Notes: generated by a model from the letters alone, not told the origin. DNA of 64,000 nt from Leucobacter sp. G161 (GCF_001482305.1 NZ_LOHP01000047.1:62001-126000); one strand, 5' to 3'; positions 51,932 through 61,837 are shown, counted from the first letter of the stretch. Numbers and translations: made by a program.

Positions 51932-52885
51932 CTAGCGGTTCGCGGAGTGCACCCCGGTCAGCAACCGCAGCGGGTTCTCCCTGGTGAGTTGATCCACCAC
52001 GGGCTCAGCCAGCCCCGCCGCACGAAGCAGGTCGCAGAAGCCCGCAACGGCCCACGAGTAGCCGAGCCCGCCACGAATCTTCAGGTCGGTCATGTGGCAG
52101 CGATCACTCGAGATGAGCAGCGAATCAGCCCACCCCTCATCGATGAGACGCACGAGCATCTCGACCCGCAAGCTATCGGGCATGAGGTGCTCGCGACCGC
52201 AGGTGTCGAATTGCAGGTACACGCCCCGGTTGAGCAGCCCCGTGAGGTATGAGTGATCGAGGAAGGTGTCAACGTGCCCAATGGCGATGCGCCGCGGATC
52301 GACCCCCTCCTCCTCGAGAATGCTCAGCTGATCGACCCCGGTCGGGTACATGAAGGCGTGCGTCGTGACCGCGGCACCCGTCGCGTTTGACGCCCGCCCG
52401 GCCGCGCGCAGCACTCGTTCCTCCGCAGGCGAGAGCGTCCCGCCGTGTGTGCCGATCTCTCCGATCACACCAGCGCGGATCCGCGTCCCGTCTGCGACGA
52501 GCACCCCCTCCTCGATTTCCTGAATCATCTGGGCCGCGTGCCGCTCAGCCGAGACCTCATAGACCTGCTTGGGGTAGTAGGGCTCGAGGTACCACCCCGT
52601 GCCCATCACCACGTGCAGACCAGACTCCCGCGAAATACGGCGCATCCCCTCGGGGTCACGGCCGAGATCTCGGAGCGTCACCTCGACGATCGCGTGCTGC
52701 CTGTCAGCAGCCGGCGGGAGATCCTCGTTCATGTATCCAAGCTCACGAACAGCGAGTTCAGGATTGTTGAAGATGTGGTTGCGGTCTCCCGTCACCGGGC
52801 TGAAGTCGCAGAGCAGATGCTCGTGTGGCAACACCCTGTCGATCCGGTCAACGCTCACATCACCGAGCACTGTTCTGAGGTTCAC
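51932..52885 (-). CDS. phosphotriesterase-family (PTE/PLL) hydrolase
   Basis: 317 residues from GTG at 52885, with AAAGGA 6 nt upstream; the GTG at 52900 would include that site. Metal ligands of the amidohydrolase barrel: LPHEHL (HxH) near 20, EIGTHGG (the strand normally holding the carboxylated Lys reads Glu-Ile-Gly here), TTHAFMYP, IGHVDTF, and the late Asp in LISSDRCHMT. It resembles phosphotriesterase-like lactonases and the family used for small amides and lactones. It follows the acetamidase gene, 15 nt after its stop, and closes the catabolic operon. Confidence 0.88.
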   Translation of the reverse strand: MNLRTVLGDVSVDRIDRVLPHEHLLCDFSPVTGDRNHIFNNPELAVRELGYMNEDLPPAADRQHAIVEVTLRDLGRDPEGMRRISRESGLHVVMGTGWYLEPYYPKQVYEVSAERHAAQMIQEIEEGVLVADGTRIRAGVIGEIGTHGGTLSPAEERVLRAAGRASNATGAAVTTHAFMYPTGVDQLSILEEEGVDPRRIAIGHVDTFLDHSYLTGLLNRGVYLQFDTCGREHLMPDSLRVEMLVRLIDEGWADSLLISSDRCHMTDLKIRGGLGYSWAVAGFCDLLRAAGLAEPVVDQLTRENPLRLLTGVHSANR

Positions 52886-52900
52886 TGCGGTTCCTTTCAC

Positions 52901-53833
52901 CTATGAGGTTGTTCGTTCGGATCCTGCGACCCTGAGCACCCGGTCGAGTCCGCCGTCGAGCGACACCGCAACGCTGGTTCGCGGGTTCACGACCTGGCAC
53001 ACCTTGACATTCAATAGCAGTCCGACGGAGAGGTACGCCTCATCCTTGCTGACTCCGGCGTGCTCGGCGACCCGCGCCACACAGTAGGCGGTCGCTTCTT
53101 TCAGTGCTTCTTCGACCGACGCGCCAACGCCGATGACCCACAGCCGCCCGTCAGCGTCTTCAACGGTGGGCAGGATCGACCCGACCCCCGCAAGCCTGTT
53201 GAGTCGAAGCGACACCGTCGCGCCGGTCTCGGCTCCGGTGCCGCAGACCTCGCCGTCGCCGATCGTCGCGTGAACGTCACCGATGAAGAAGCCGCCGCCC
53301 GGTACGGAAGCGGTGATCCACAGTTTCGCCCCGACACCGACGGCGCTGAAGTCAATGTTGCCGCCGTAGTGCCCGAGCGTGCGCGCCGGCTCGACCGAGT
53401 CGGTGAGCAGGCCGAGCGCGCCCACGTGCGCCTTCGGCTGTGCTGCGGCGAGCACCGGAGTGCCGGGGCCGCCCGGCCTGAGCTCAAGCGTCTCAGTATC
53501 GACGGCCATCACAGCGAACCTGTCCTGCCCGAGCAGCCCGAGCCCCGGCCTCGTCCAGGTGTACGCGACGGGGTCGAGGCGCATATCGAGAATCTCGATC
53601 TCGACAACGTCACCCCGCTCTACCCCGACGACCTCGACCGGGCCGACGACCGGGAAGAACTTGCTCGCGTCGAGGTCGCCGTAATCGACATCGGTGCGGA
53701 TCTGCCCGCCTGAAGAGTCGAGCGTGTGCACCGAGAATTCACGACCCGGCACGACCGATCCTGCCATCGTGGCATCCGGGGTCAGCTCGTACATCCGTCC
53801 GAAGGGACCGAGCTCCTGCGTATCCGCGGTCAC
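52901..53833 (-). CDS. acetamidase/formamidase family protein
   Basis: 310 residues from GTG at 53833, overlapping the binding-protein stop as GTGA. Family marks: a beta-rich fold, VEIEILDMRLDP, YGGNIDFSAVGVGAKLWITASVPGGGFFIGDVHATIGDGEVCGTGAETG (GGNxD and GDxHAxxGDGE are characteristic), and a late helix ATAYCVARVAEHAG. These enzymes hydrolyse formamide or acetamide to the acid and ammonia. It is translated with the ABC importer genes, pointing to uptake and cleavage of a small amide. Confidence 0.92.
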   Translation of the reverse strand: MTADTQELGPFGRMYELTPDATMAGSVVPGREFSVHTLDSSGGQIRTDVDYGDLDASKFFPVVGPVEVVGVERGDVVEIEILDMRLDPVAYTWTRPGLGLLGQDRFAVMAVDTETLELRPGGPGTPVLAAAQPKAHVGALGLLTDSVEPARTLGHYGGNIDFSAVGVGAKLWITASVPGGGFFIGDVHATIGDGEVCGTGAETGATVSLRLNRLAGVGSILPTVEDADGRLWVIGVGASVEEALKEATAYCVARVAEHAGVSKDEAYLSVGLLLNVKVCQVVNPRTSVAVSLDGGLDRVLRVAGSERTTS

Positions 53834-54741
53834 TGCACGATCTCGCTGTTGATCTCGACCTGGGTGAGGCGGCTGTTGTCGGAGACATTCCACTTGTCCA
53901 TCACGTCGTCGTAGGCGCCGTTGTCAATGAGGTGCTGAATGGCGGCGGCGATGGCGTCGCGAAGCTCGACGTTGTCTTTGTGGAAGGCCCAGCCGTAATT
54001 GTTGCTGAGGTAGCCCTCGCCGGGAACCACTTCGATGTCGCGGGCGGTGCCCTGCTCGATGCCGAACTCGGTGACGATGGGGTTCGCGATCGTCGCGACG
54101 GCGCGGCCGGTCGACAGCCACAGCAGCTGGTCGGCTGTTGTCGGTGCGATGAGCACGTTGATCGGGTTGCCGTCGCACTCGGGCTGGAACTCTTCAAAAA
54201 GCTCCACCATCATGCTGCCCTCAAGGGTGGAGACGTTCTTGCCGCAGAGGTCGGGCAGGTCCTTGATCCCGAGCGGGTTGCCCTTGGAGACAACGATGTT
54301 GTTCGCGGACACGAGGTTGTCGACAAAGTCGATCTGCTCGCGGCGCTGTTCCGTGTCCCACATTGCTTCGCTCATCATGTCGTAGCGTTTGGTTGCGACG
54401 CCGGTGATGAGGCCCCCAAAGTCGGAGCGCGACCACTCGAGTTCGACGCCGAGCACGGCCGCGACCTCCGCGGCGAGATCCGGGTTAATGCCGACAATGT
54501 TGTCGTCGTCGTCAGTGAACTCGTACGGTGCCTGCGACGGGTCGGTCACGACCTTGATGGTGTTCTTGCTGAGGATTTCCTCGGGCAGCAGCTGTCGAAT
54601 CTCGTCGACGACCGCCGCGGAGTCAACCGGTGCCGACTCTTCTGCTGCGGGGGCACCCGCCGGCGCACAGGCCGAGAGCGTCAGGCTTGCGACCATCAGC
54701 GCCGGGATGGCTACTTTCAGGTAGGTGGCGTTTCGTTGCAT
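53830..54741 (-). CDS. amino-acid-type ABC transporter substrate-binding lipoprotein
   Basis: 303 residues from ATG at 54741. A lipoprotein signal is clear: a hydrophobic segment followed by the lipobox LSAC. The periplasmic-type domain (SBP_bac_3) has IKVVTDPSQAPYEFTDDDDNIVGINPDLAAEVAAVLG, YDMMSEAMWDTEQRREQIDFVDNL and STLEGSMMVELFEEF. The ligand is likely a polar amino-acid-like or amide compound. It stands in an operon with permease and ATPase upstream. Confidence 0.93.
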   Translation of the reverse strand: MQRNATYLKVAIPALMVASLTLSACAPAGAPAAEESAPVDSAAVVDEIRQLLPEEILSKNTIKVVTDPSQAPYEFTDDDDNIVGINPDLAAEVAAVLGVELEWSRSDFGGLITGVATKRYDMMSEAMWDTEQRREQIDFVDNLVSANNIVVSKGNPLGIKDLPDLCGKNVSTLEGSMMVELFEEFQPECDGNPINVLIAPTTADQLLWLSTGRAVATIANPIVTEFGIEQGTARDIEVVPGEGYLSNNYGWAFHKDNVELRDAIAAAIQHLIDNGAYDDVMDKWNVSDNSRLTQVEINSEIVQ

Positions 54742-54820
54742 GATGTGTTCTTTCTCGTGAGGGTTGCGAGCCATCCCGCCGTTGGGAAGGTTCAGTTGTG
54801 CGGGGCGCGGTAATCACGCG

Positions 54821-55612
54821 TCAGATGACGCGGCTCAAGAAGCGCTGGGTTCGTTCGTGCGTGGGGTTATCAAGCACCTGTTCGGGCGGGCCGATCTCCT
54901 GGATGACACCGTCTTCAAGGAAAGCGACCTGATCGCAGACCTCGCGCGCGAACCCAATTTCGTGGGTGACAACGATCATCGTCATGCCCTCGCTGGCGAG
55001 CGTGCGCATGACCTCGAGCACCTCGCCGACGGTCTCGGGGTCGAGCGCTGAGGTCGGCTCGTCGAAGAGCATGAGCGTCGGTTCCATCGCGAGGGCCCTC
55101 GCGATGGCGACCCGCTGCTGTTGGCCGCCCGACAGCGAATCAGGGTAGGCATCGCGCTTGTCCGATAGGCCGACCTTGCGCAGTAGTTCGAGAGCGCGCT
55201 GCTCGACGACCTTCTTGTCCTGCTTGAGCACCTGGACGGGGGCAATCATGATGTTCTCGAGCACGGTGAGGTGCCCAAACAGGTTGAACCCCTGGAACAC
55301 CATTCCGAGTTTCGCGCGCCGCTTTGCGACGATCCTCGGCTTCAGCTCGTACGCTTTCGTGCCCTCGCGCCGGTACGCGACGCGCTCGCCGTCAACGAGG
55401 ATATCGCCCGAGTCGAATGTTTCGAGGTCGTTGATGCATCGCAGAAACGTGCTCTTGCCCGATCCAGACGGACCGATGAGCGCGGTCACCGTTCCGGGCT
55501 GCACGTCGATGCTCACGCCGCGGAGTACCTCGTTACCGCCGAAGCTCTTGCGCACCTCTACGGCCTGCACCATTGGCCGCTCGGCCACTTCCGATCGCTC
55601 TGTCGCGTTCAT
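54821..55612 (-). CDS. amino-acid-type ABC transporter ATP-binding protein
   Basis: 263 residues. Walker [10 protein letters not shown] (about 48-56), Q-loop [20 protein letters not shown], signature [15 protein letters not shown], Walker [16 protein letters not shown]-loop VVTHEIGFA. The GlnQ/HisP family is clear from [18 protein letters not shown]. Overlaps the permease stop by ATGA. It powers uptake of the lipoprotein-bound substrate. Confidence 0.95.
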   Translation of the reverse strand: MNATERSEVAERPMVQAVEVRKSFGGNEVLRGVSIDVQPGTVTALIGPSGSGKSTFLRCINDLETFDSGDILVDGERVAYRREGTKAYELKPRIVAKRRAKLGMVFQGFNLFGHLTVLENIMIAPVQVLKQDKKVVEQRALELLRKVGLSDKRDAYPDSLSGGQQQRVAIARALAMEPTLMLFDEPTSALDPETVGEVLEVMRTLASEGMTMIVVTHEIGFAREVCDQVAFLEDGVIQEIGPPEQVLDNPTHERTQRFLSRVI

Positions 55613-56535
55613 CGTTGTGCTCCCATCTGGGTAAGGCGCCTCAACAGGCCCCGGTTTGTTCCGCGGCTGGCGGTGTTGCCGCTCCGCCCTGCGTACTTCT
55701 TTTCGAGCTGGTTCTGCAGCAGAGTGGCGATCGTGGTGAGCAGCAAGTACCAGGCTGCTGCGACAATGAGCAGCTCGATCACGTAGTAGTTGCGTGAGTA
55801 GATCATCTGCGCGTTCGTAAGCAGGTCGCGAGCCGAGATCACCGACACGAGCGAGGTGACTTTCAGCATCGCGATGGCTTGGTTGCCGGTTGGCGGGATC
55901 ACCATGCGCATCGTCTGCGGGAGAATGATCTTGGTCATCATCTGCAGCGGCGTGAAGCCGAGTGCGACTGCTGCCTCGCGCTGCCCCTTGGGCACGCCGA
56001 GGATGCCGCCGCGGATAATCTCGGCCATGTAAGCACCCTCGTTCAGGCTCAGTCCGATGAGGGCAGCAATGAACGGAGTGATGAGCGCATTGGTGTCCCA
56101 GCTCACAAACCCCAAGCTGATGGTGGGGAAGAGGAACGCGAGGTTGAACCAGAAGATCAACTGGATCAGCTGCGGCGTGCCCCGGAAGAACCAGAGGTAC
56201 AGGTCGGCGAGCACGGTGAGCACGCGGTTGTCGGAGAGTTTCATGAGCGCGAGCACAATGCCGAGCACAATGCCGATAATCACTGCGAGCACCGTGAGCT
56301 GCACGGTGAGGATGACGCCCTCGATGATGACCGGCGCGAAGAGGTACTGGCCGACCACGCTCCAGTCAAGGTTCTTGCTCGTGACGAGGGCGAACACCAG
56401 GCCGCCGACAAGCAGCACGGCGACGGCCGCGATGACCATTCGCCCGTAGCGTTTCAGGGGGACGATCTCTAACGGGGTGATGTCCCGTGCGGTTCCAGCC
56501 GGGGCTGGAGCTTGGGGAGGGGATGTGGTTTTCAA
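55609..56535 (-). CDS. amino-acid-type ABC transporter permease
   Basis: 308 residues. The first ~30 residues are polar and Pro-rich; a membrane helix (about 33-53) precedes the HisM/GlnP core of five helices. The permease box is [35 protein letters not shown], and [14 protein letters not shown] is the usual GTP motif before it. It is the first gene of a five-gene unit: permease, ATPase, binding protein, acetamidase, phosphotriesterase-like. Confidence 0.94.
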   Translation of the reverse strand: MKTTSPPQAPAPAGTARDITPLEIVPLKRYGRMVIAAVAVLLVGGLVFALVTSKNLDWSVVGQYLFAPVIIEGVILTVQLTVLAVIIGIVLGIVLALMKLSDNRVLTVLADLYLWFFRGTPQLIQLIFWFNLAFLFPTISLGFVSWDTNALITPFIAALIGLSLNEGAYMAEIIRGGILGVPKGQREAAVALGFTPLQMMTKIILPQTMRMVIPPTGNQAIAMLKVTSLVSVISARDLLTNAQMIYSRNYYVIELLIVAAAWYLLLTTIATLLQNQLEKKYAGRSGNTASRGTNRGLLRRLTQMGAQR

Positions 56536-56667
56536 TCGGCCACCTTTCGGTCAAGCCCGGCCCGGGCTTCGTCTACGTTGACGCACCTGCGTTGTCCAGA
56601 GGATTTCCTCAGGCCTTCGCAATGTCGATGGATTCACTGTAAATGAAATTCAGTAGTTCTACAAGTA

Positions 56668-56689
56668 ATTTGAATCTCGATTTGAATCT
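56668..56689. promoter_or_regulatory. tandem repeats in AT-rich divergent promoter region
   Basis: ATTTGAATCT occurs at 56668-56677 and again at 56680-56689, 12 bp apart. The whole 56536-56828 gap is AT-rich compared with the rest of the window and separates the divergent permease and XRE-cupin genes. It probably carries both promoters and binding sites for the XRE-cupin regulator. Confidence 0.5.
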
Positions 56690-56828
56690 GGTCACAAAAA
56701 CACAGGCCACGACTACGTTTTGACTCCAAAAACAGCGCGCATTACACAGAGTTCGCTTCAATTTGTTTTTAACATCGCTACATCTTGGGTACAGACATGG
56801 CTCTCCAAAACCTGTAACATGCGAAGGG

Positions 56829-57452
56829 ATGAGTACTCAAAAACGCAAATCCGGGGACGAGGATGCCCAGCTGGGCGCACGCATCCGTGAGATACGGAAA
56901 CTTAGGCGGCTGTCGCTGACACAGCTCGGAGATATGTCCGGCGTGAGCGCGAGCTTCCTCAGCCAGCTCGAGCGGGGAGCCTGCGGCGCGAGCTTCGGCA
57001 CGCTGCGTGACATCACCGAGGCCCTCGGAACGACGCTCGCGGAGCTCTTCAATTCCGACCAGCCGCCCGGCCCCCGCATTGTCCGCCACGCGGACCGGCC
57101 CCAGCTGATCCACGGCGGGGCACGCAAATACATGCTCAGCCCGCGCCCGCTCTCCCACATCGAGATGTTCGCCGGCGAATTCGATCCGGGCGAATCTACC
57201 GGCGACGAGCCGTACAACCACGGTGACTCCCAAGAGTTTCTAACAGTGATCCGCGGCTCGGTTGACGTGCAGATCGACGGCAGGTCCCACCTGCTCGACG
57301 CTGGCGACACCATTGAGTACCGGAGCTCCCAGATGCACCGCACCGTCAACGTCGGCGACGGCGTGGCCGAGGTGCACTGGATTGTCAGCCCGGTCACCGT
57401 GCCGAGCACCACCGGAGCAAGCGAAGGAACCACTGATGACGAGCACGCGTGA
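56829..57452 (+). CDS. XRE-cupin transcriptional regulator
   Basis: 207 residues from ATG at 56829. The HTH (about 14-68) is LGARIREIRKLRRLSLTQLGDMSGVSASFLSQLERGACGASFGTLRDIT. A C-terminal cupin (about 110-190) holds NHGDSQEFLTVIRGSVDVQIDGRSHLLDAGDTIEYRSSQMHRTVN. This PuuR-like layout senses a small molecule through the cupin. It is divergent from the ABC/amidase operon and coupled to a RidA gene, so it most likely controls both. Confidence 0.93.
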   Translation: MSTQKRKSGDEDAQLGARIREIRKLRRLSLTQLGDMSGVSASFLSQLERGACGASFGTLRDITEALGTTLAELFNSDQPPGPRIVRHADRPQLIHGGARKYMLSPRPLSHIEMFAGEFDPGESTGDEPYNHGDSQEFLTVIRGSVDVQIDGRSHLLDAGDTIEYRSSQMHRTVNVGDGVAEVHWIVSPVTVPSTTGASEGTTDDEHA

Positions 57453-57906
57453 CACCCTCGCTCTGACGCTCGGAGCGACCGACGGCCCGAGCTCCCCCAC
57501 CATGTCCCAGTGCGTGAACGCCAACGGCCTGATCTTCACCTCCGGGCACACCAGCTTGACGCTCGGCAAGGTCGGAGCGGAGCTCTCCGTCGAGCAGGGG
57601 GCTCAGGCCGCACGGGAGGCAGCACTGCGACTGCTGTACTCGGTGCGGGAGCACAACGGAACGCTCGATGGGCTGCAGCTTGTGCAGCTGAACGTCTGCG
57701 TACACACGACCGCAGACTTCACGCAGCACGGCGAGGTTGCCGAGGGCGCGAGCGGTCTGCTGCGCGAGATCTTCGGAGATCAGGATCTCCCGACGCGGAA
57801 GGCGCTCGGTATGGCCTCGCTCCCCCGCGGGGTGGCCGTCGAAATCGACGCGGTGTTCGCTGCCGCCGCCGCGCCCGCTGCCGCTACCGCGCCCGCTGCC
57901 GTGTAA
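57436..57906 (+). CDS. RidA family protein
   Basis: 156 residues from ATG at 57436, 17 nt inside the end of the regulator gene, with AAGGA upstream. RidA pattern: NANGLIFTSGHTSL at the start and LPTRKALGMASLPRGVAVEIDAVFA near the end, where the Arg of PTR aligns with the catalytic Arg of 2-iminobutanoate deaminases. It probably hydrolyses reactive imines or enamines from the amine or amide degraded by this locus. The Ala/Pro tail after residue ~140 is a low-complexity extension. Confidence 0.9.
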   Translation: MTSTRDTLALTLGATDGPSSPTMSQCVNANGLIFTSGHTSLTLGKVGAELSVEQGAQAAREAALRLLYSVREHNGTLDGLQLVQLNVCVHTTADFTQHGEVAEGASGLLREIFGDQDLPTRKALGMASLPRGVAVEIDAVFAAAAAPAAATAPAAV

Positions 57907-57910
57907 CGCG

Positions 57911-57943
57911 CCGTGGGCATCAGCGACATGCTGATGCCCACGG
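57911..57943. terminator. bidirectional hairpin after the RidA gene
   Basis: CCGTGGGCATCAG and CTGATGCCCACGG form a perfect 13-bp stem with a 7-nt loop, 4 nt after the RidA stop and 35 nt from the stop of the convergent wall-protein gene. Confidence 0.85.
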
Positions 57944-57978
57944 CGATAGTCACCGCGCCCTGGCGCGGATACTGCGGT

Positions 57979-60900
57979 TTAGCGGCGGAGCGACGACCGG
58001 CGCCAGAACAGCAGCAGTCCGCCACCGGCAACCAGAGCGCTCATGATGCCGAGCGCGAGAGGCCACTGCAGTGCGGGGCCGCCCGTGCTGGCGAGCTGTG
58101 GATCATTCGCTGCGTCGGGTGCATTCGCTGCATCGCTGTCGGAGCCGGTGCCAGTGCCAGTGCCAGTGCCATCGGTGTCGCCGGTACCGCCGTTGGGGCC
58201 GCCGTCGCCACCGGTGCCGGATCCCTCTCCGTCTCCGCCGTCGCCCGGATCCACTGGCCCAGTCGCATCATCGGCGACCGTGACCGTGTGCGCGGTCGTC
58301 ACGCCGTTCACCGTCACCTCGAGGGTGGCCTCACCCGCTGCGGTCGCGGTGAGCGCCCCGGTCGCGGGGTTGAAGCGGACGACGCTTTCGCCGGCCGACT
58401 CGCTCGCGCTCGCGCTCACTGCGCGGCCGCGCTTGTCGGTCTCCACCGATCCATCGTCGATGACGACGGCGTCGCCGCCCCAGACCGCACTCATCGGCCA
58501 GTGCACGGGCACGATGCGCCCACCATCCTGCGAGATCGTGGCGTCAACGGTTACCGACTCGCCAACGGTCATCGCTGCAGGAACCGCAGCAGTCGCGCCG
58601 AGCGTGAGCTCGTCGACCCGGGGCTTCACCTCGGCCTGGAGCCAGTTCGTGCGACTCGTCACGGGTGCCGGATCGTTCCCGACAACACCCGAGTTCGGGT
58701 TGATCCCGAGCATGGCCCAGCCGGTGAAGCCGCCCTTGTCGGGCGAGCTCGACGGCCCCTTGCCGCTGTTGCCGCTGAGGAACGTCGAGACGCCCTCGTG
58801 GCTTGTCGCGTGGAAGACACCGGCGTGGCCGTTGATCGAGGCGATCGACTTGCCCGTGTCGGCGCGGAACTCCGCGAGCCGATCCTGGTACCGCTTCGCC
58901 TCGATGCGGTCCGAGATCTGGCTGTCCTTGCTGCTCTTCGGGTCGTCGACCGGGTGGTGCGCGAACACGAGCACGCCCGTGATCGTCGAGTCCTGCTCCG
59001 CCTCGGCGAGCGCGTCTTCGAGGAAGCGCATCTGCTGCTTGTCCGAGCCGTTGAACGAACCGTTCGCGGTGTTCAGGGTGATGACCAGCGTGCTGCCGAC
59101 CTGCTGCTTCGTCTTCGTCGGCCCAAACTCGGCGATGAAGTTCTCGATCGGGCCGCCCATCACCTCGTGGTTGCCCGGCACGTAGATCCAGGGCAGCTTG
59201 TCGCCGATTTCCTCGTCGAGGATCTTACGCGCGAGCGCGAAGTCCTCGGGCGCCGCCTCGTCGACGAAGTCGCCGGTGATGACGAACATCTCGGGCTTCG
59301 CGGCGAGGATCTCTCGCAGCGTCTGGCGTGCACCCTGCACGTTCGGCCCCTCGGGGTTGCGGGCGACGAACTGTGCGTCGCTCATCACCGCGATGCGCTG
59401 CGCGCGCTGATCCACCGTTCCGTTCGTGACGACAAGCGGATCGTGCACGACCGGCGCCTGCGGCTGCGCGACCTCGGGGGCCACGACGGCGCGAATGCCG
59501 GCGAACATGGTTTCACCCTGGTACTGCTTCGCGGCCGAGGTTTCCATCATGCGCACCCGCTCGAGCTTCAGCGGGTAGGCGGTTCCGACGGGCACGTTGA
59601 ACGTGAGCTCCTGCCAGCCGGTCCAGCTCGTGTGCGGGCCGTCGATGTTCATGGTCGTGCCCGCACCGGTCTTCATCTGCAGACGCGGCCAGGTGCTGTT
59701 GCCGTCACCGTGCACCCACATCTTGATCGCCTTCGGCTGCCCCGCAATCTCGATGGGCTCAGGGGCGACGGCGTACGCACCGCGTGTGCCGGTGGATGAG
59801 GCGAAGTCGTAGCTGAGCTTCAGCCCGGCCTCGCCGTTGGGCCCGGTCGCCTCTTCGAGCGCACCGGTTGCGCGATCCGAGCGGAACGTCCAGTCCTTCG
59901 CGTTCGCGAGATCCGAGACCGGCTCCTCCTCCAGGCCAATCGTCACCGCGACGTCGACGCGGCGGTCGCCCGCCGAGAACGACACCGTTGCTGCCCCCGA
60001 CGCCGCGCGCGGGGAGATGGTGAACGTGGTGCCATCAAGCGATTCGACAGCGACATCTGCGCCGGCGGAGACCGTGAGATCTGCGGCCTCGATGGGCGCG
60101 CCGAAGCCATCCTTATCGAGGCCGGTGATCGTCACCGTCTCGCTGCCGTTCTCGTCGACCAAAGCGATGACGCTCTGGCTCGCGCGAAGCCGGTCAAGCT
60201 CGCCCAGCACGCGCAGCTCGCTCGTCGCGGACTTTCCCTCCGCCGTGAACGTGACGGGCGCGGTGCCCGGGGTAGTTCCGGTGACCTTGGCCGTGTCTGC
60301 GTCAACCGGCGTGAGCGTCGCGTTCTTGCCCGCCACCGAGAACTCGCCCGCGGTCGAGAGTGCGCCGCGGTTTGCGTCGAGGCCGATACCCGAGACGGTG
60401 CGCGAGAAGCCGGGGAACACTGCGTCCGCGTCGTCGAGTTTCGACTCGGGAGCCACCATGACGTCAGCGAGCCCGGTGTCAGGTGCGGTCGACGAGAACA
60501 CGAGGCTGTTGGGCACGCTGCGCAGGTGCCCGTCTGACGGGGCGTTGCCGACGCTCAGCTCGCTTGTGCCCGGTTCGCGCACGAGGAGGGTGCTGGATCC
60601 GCCACCGTCGAGGTTCACCGCGTTGTGCGCGCCGAGCTCGACCATGAACTCGCCGAGCTCGTCGAGTGCCATGCCGCGGGAGTGGCTCTGGCGGCCGTCG
60701 AGAGAGACGACGTAGACCTCGCTGCCGTCCTCGCTCACGCCGACCGCGGTGCGCGGCTCGCCCTTGTCCGGGGCGCCGACAGCTACGCCGTCGGCGACGA
60801 GGCGCTGGTTGCCGGCGATCGCGAGGTCGACGTCAGAGCTGGCGGCGACCGTGACCGGGAGCGCGTCGCCGGGCTGCACACCCTCGAACAGGTCGACGGC

Positions 60901-61689
60901 CGATCCGCGCGCGAGCACGACACCCGCTCCCGCGGCGATGGCCGTGGGCCCCGTGATCTCAGCGAGGTCGGCAGACGTGCGCGTCACGACCCCGTCGGCG
61001 ACCTCCACGCGGAGAAACTTCGGGTCGATGTTTGCCGGCCCGCCGATGGCGCGCGAGATGGGGTACTCGCCCCACATCGGCGTGAAGTAGCCGATGCCGT
61101 CGGCGGGAATACCGATGTTGTTCACGGTGCTCACCTGGTGGGTGGCGCCCGCGATGTCGAGGGTTGCGGCCGAGGCCAGCGCCTGGATCGCTGCGATGCC
61201 CTCGCTCACGGTGAAGCTTTCGACGGGAGATCCGCTCGTGGTCTTCACGCCCTCACTCGACGAGACGTTCGTGCCTTGGGCGACACCGGAGTTATTGATG
61301 TCGAAGAACGAGCCGTTGACCGCGGCCACGGCGTGATCGCCGAGGGTGTGCTCGGTGACGGGGGCGGGCTTCGTGAGGCTGCCCGAATCGCGCACGTCCA
61401 TCGACAGCGTGGGTGTCGCGAGGTCTGCGACGAGCACGTCGCCCGTCACCCATCCCTCGCCCTGTAGCCGGTCGAAGCTTGTGGCCTTGAGGCCCGGGGC
61501 GAGCTGCCGGGTCTCAGAGCGGAGCAGGCTCGAATCGCGGCCGTTGAGGTCGAGGCCGCCCGTGTCGGGGACCGCGTAGCTTGCGGTCAGGGTGGACTGG
61601 GGTGCGAGGGCGATGCCGCTCACGGCAATGCCGAGGCAGAGCCCGGCTGCCAGCGTTGTTTTCAGGGGAGTTCGTCTAAACCAAGCCAC
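57979..61689 (-). CDS. secreted phosphodiester glycosidase/metallophosphoesterase, LAxTG-anchored
   Basis: 1236 residues. A signal peptide (about 1-37) ends near TASYA. The first domain (about 85-400) is phosphodiester glycosidase (NAGPA type), with VNGSFFD at 124-130 and NLDGGGSSTL at 359-368. Immunoglobulin-like segments follow (about 405-590), then a jelly-roll-like stretch. The metallophosphoesterase covers about 764-1010, with SDAQF, GDFVDE (806-811), GNHE (839-842), HH (911-912) and NGHAGVFH. A Gly/Thr/Asp linker precedes LASTG (about 1195), a hydrophobic helix and a basic tail: a sortase signal of the LAxTG (class E) form. Confidence 0.9.
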   Translation of the reverse strand: MAWFRRTPLKTTLAAGLCLGIAVSGIALAPQSTLTASYAVPDTGGLDLNGRDSSLLRSETRQLAPGLKATSFDRLQGEGWVTGDVLVADLATPTLSMDVRDSGSLTKPAPVTEHTLGDHAVAAVNGSFFDINNSGVAQGTNVSSSEGVKTTSGSPVESFTVSEGIAAIQALASAATLDIAGATHQVSTVNNIGIPADGIGYFTPMWGEYPISRAIGGPANIDPKFLRVEVADGVVTRTSADLAEITGPTAIAAGAGVVLARGSAVDLFEGVQPGDALPVTVAASSDVDLAIAGNQRLVADGVAVGAPDKGEPRTAVGVSEDGSEVYVVSLDGRQSHSRGMALDELGEFMVELGAHNAVNLDGGGSSTLLVREPGTSELSVGNAPSDGHLRSVPNSLVFSSTAPDTGLADVMVAPESKLDDADAVFPGFSRTVSGIGLDANRGALSTAGEFSVAGKNATLTPVDADTAKVTGTTPGTAPVTFTAEGKSATSELRVLGELDRLRASQSVIALVDENGSETVTITGLDKDGFGAPIEAADLTVSAGADVAVESLDGTTFTISPRAASGAATVSFSAGDRRVDVAVTIGLEEEPVSDLANAKDWTFRSDRATGALEEATGPNGEAGLKLSYDFASSTGTRGAYAVAPEPIEIAGQPKAIKMWVHGDGNSTWPRLQMKTGAGTTMNIDGPHTSWTGWQELTFNVPVGTAYPLKLERVRMMETSAAKQYQGETMFAGIRAVVAPEVAQPQAPVVHDPLVVTNGTVDQRAQRIAVMSDAQFVARNPEGPNVQGARQTLREILAAKPEMFVITGDFVDEAAPEDFALARKILDEEIGDKLPWIYVPGNHEVMGGPIENFIAEFGPTKTKQQVGSTLVITLNTANGSFNGSDKQQMRFLEDALAEAEQDSTITGVLVFAHHPVDDPKSSKDSQISDRIEAKRYQDRLAEFRADTGKSIASINGHAGVFHATSHEGVSTFLSGNSGKGPSSSPDKGGFTGWAMLGINPNSGVVGNDPAPVTSRTNWLQAEVKPRVDELTLGATAAVPAAMTVGESVTVDATISQDGGRIVPVHWPMSAVWGGDAVVIDDGSVETDKRGRAVSASASESAGESVVRFNPATGALTATAAGEATLEVTVNGVTTAHTVTVADDATGPVDPGDGGDGEGSGTGGDGGPNGGTGDTDGTGTGTGTGSDSDAANAPDAANDPQLASTGGPALQWPLALGIMSALVAGGGLLLFWRRSSLRR

Positions 61690-61837
61690 GAGTTGCCGCA
61701 GACCTTTCGTCAGTGTTGGAATGCGCGTGCGGCAGCTCAGAGATAATTGAATGGCCGCCGGACGCTCAGGTCAGCGTAGGGAGGCAAGGTAGCCCGAGAG
61801 TTACCGGCACGTGACCGCGCGGGTTGCGGGGTCACCG

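Noticed and set aside
57913-59799. Long plus-strand frames opposite the wall-anchored phosphoesterase
   Set aside because: They are antisense shadows caused by GC-rich codons; the minus-strand frame has clear domains, signal peptide and sorting signal.
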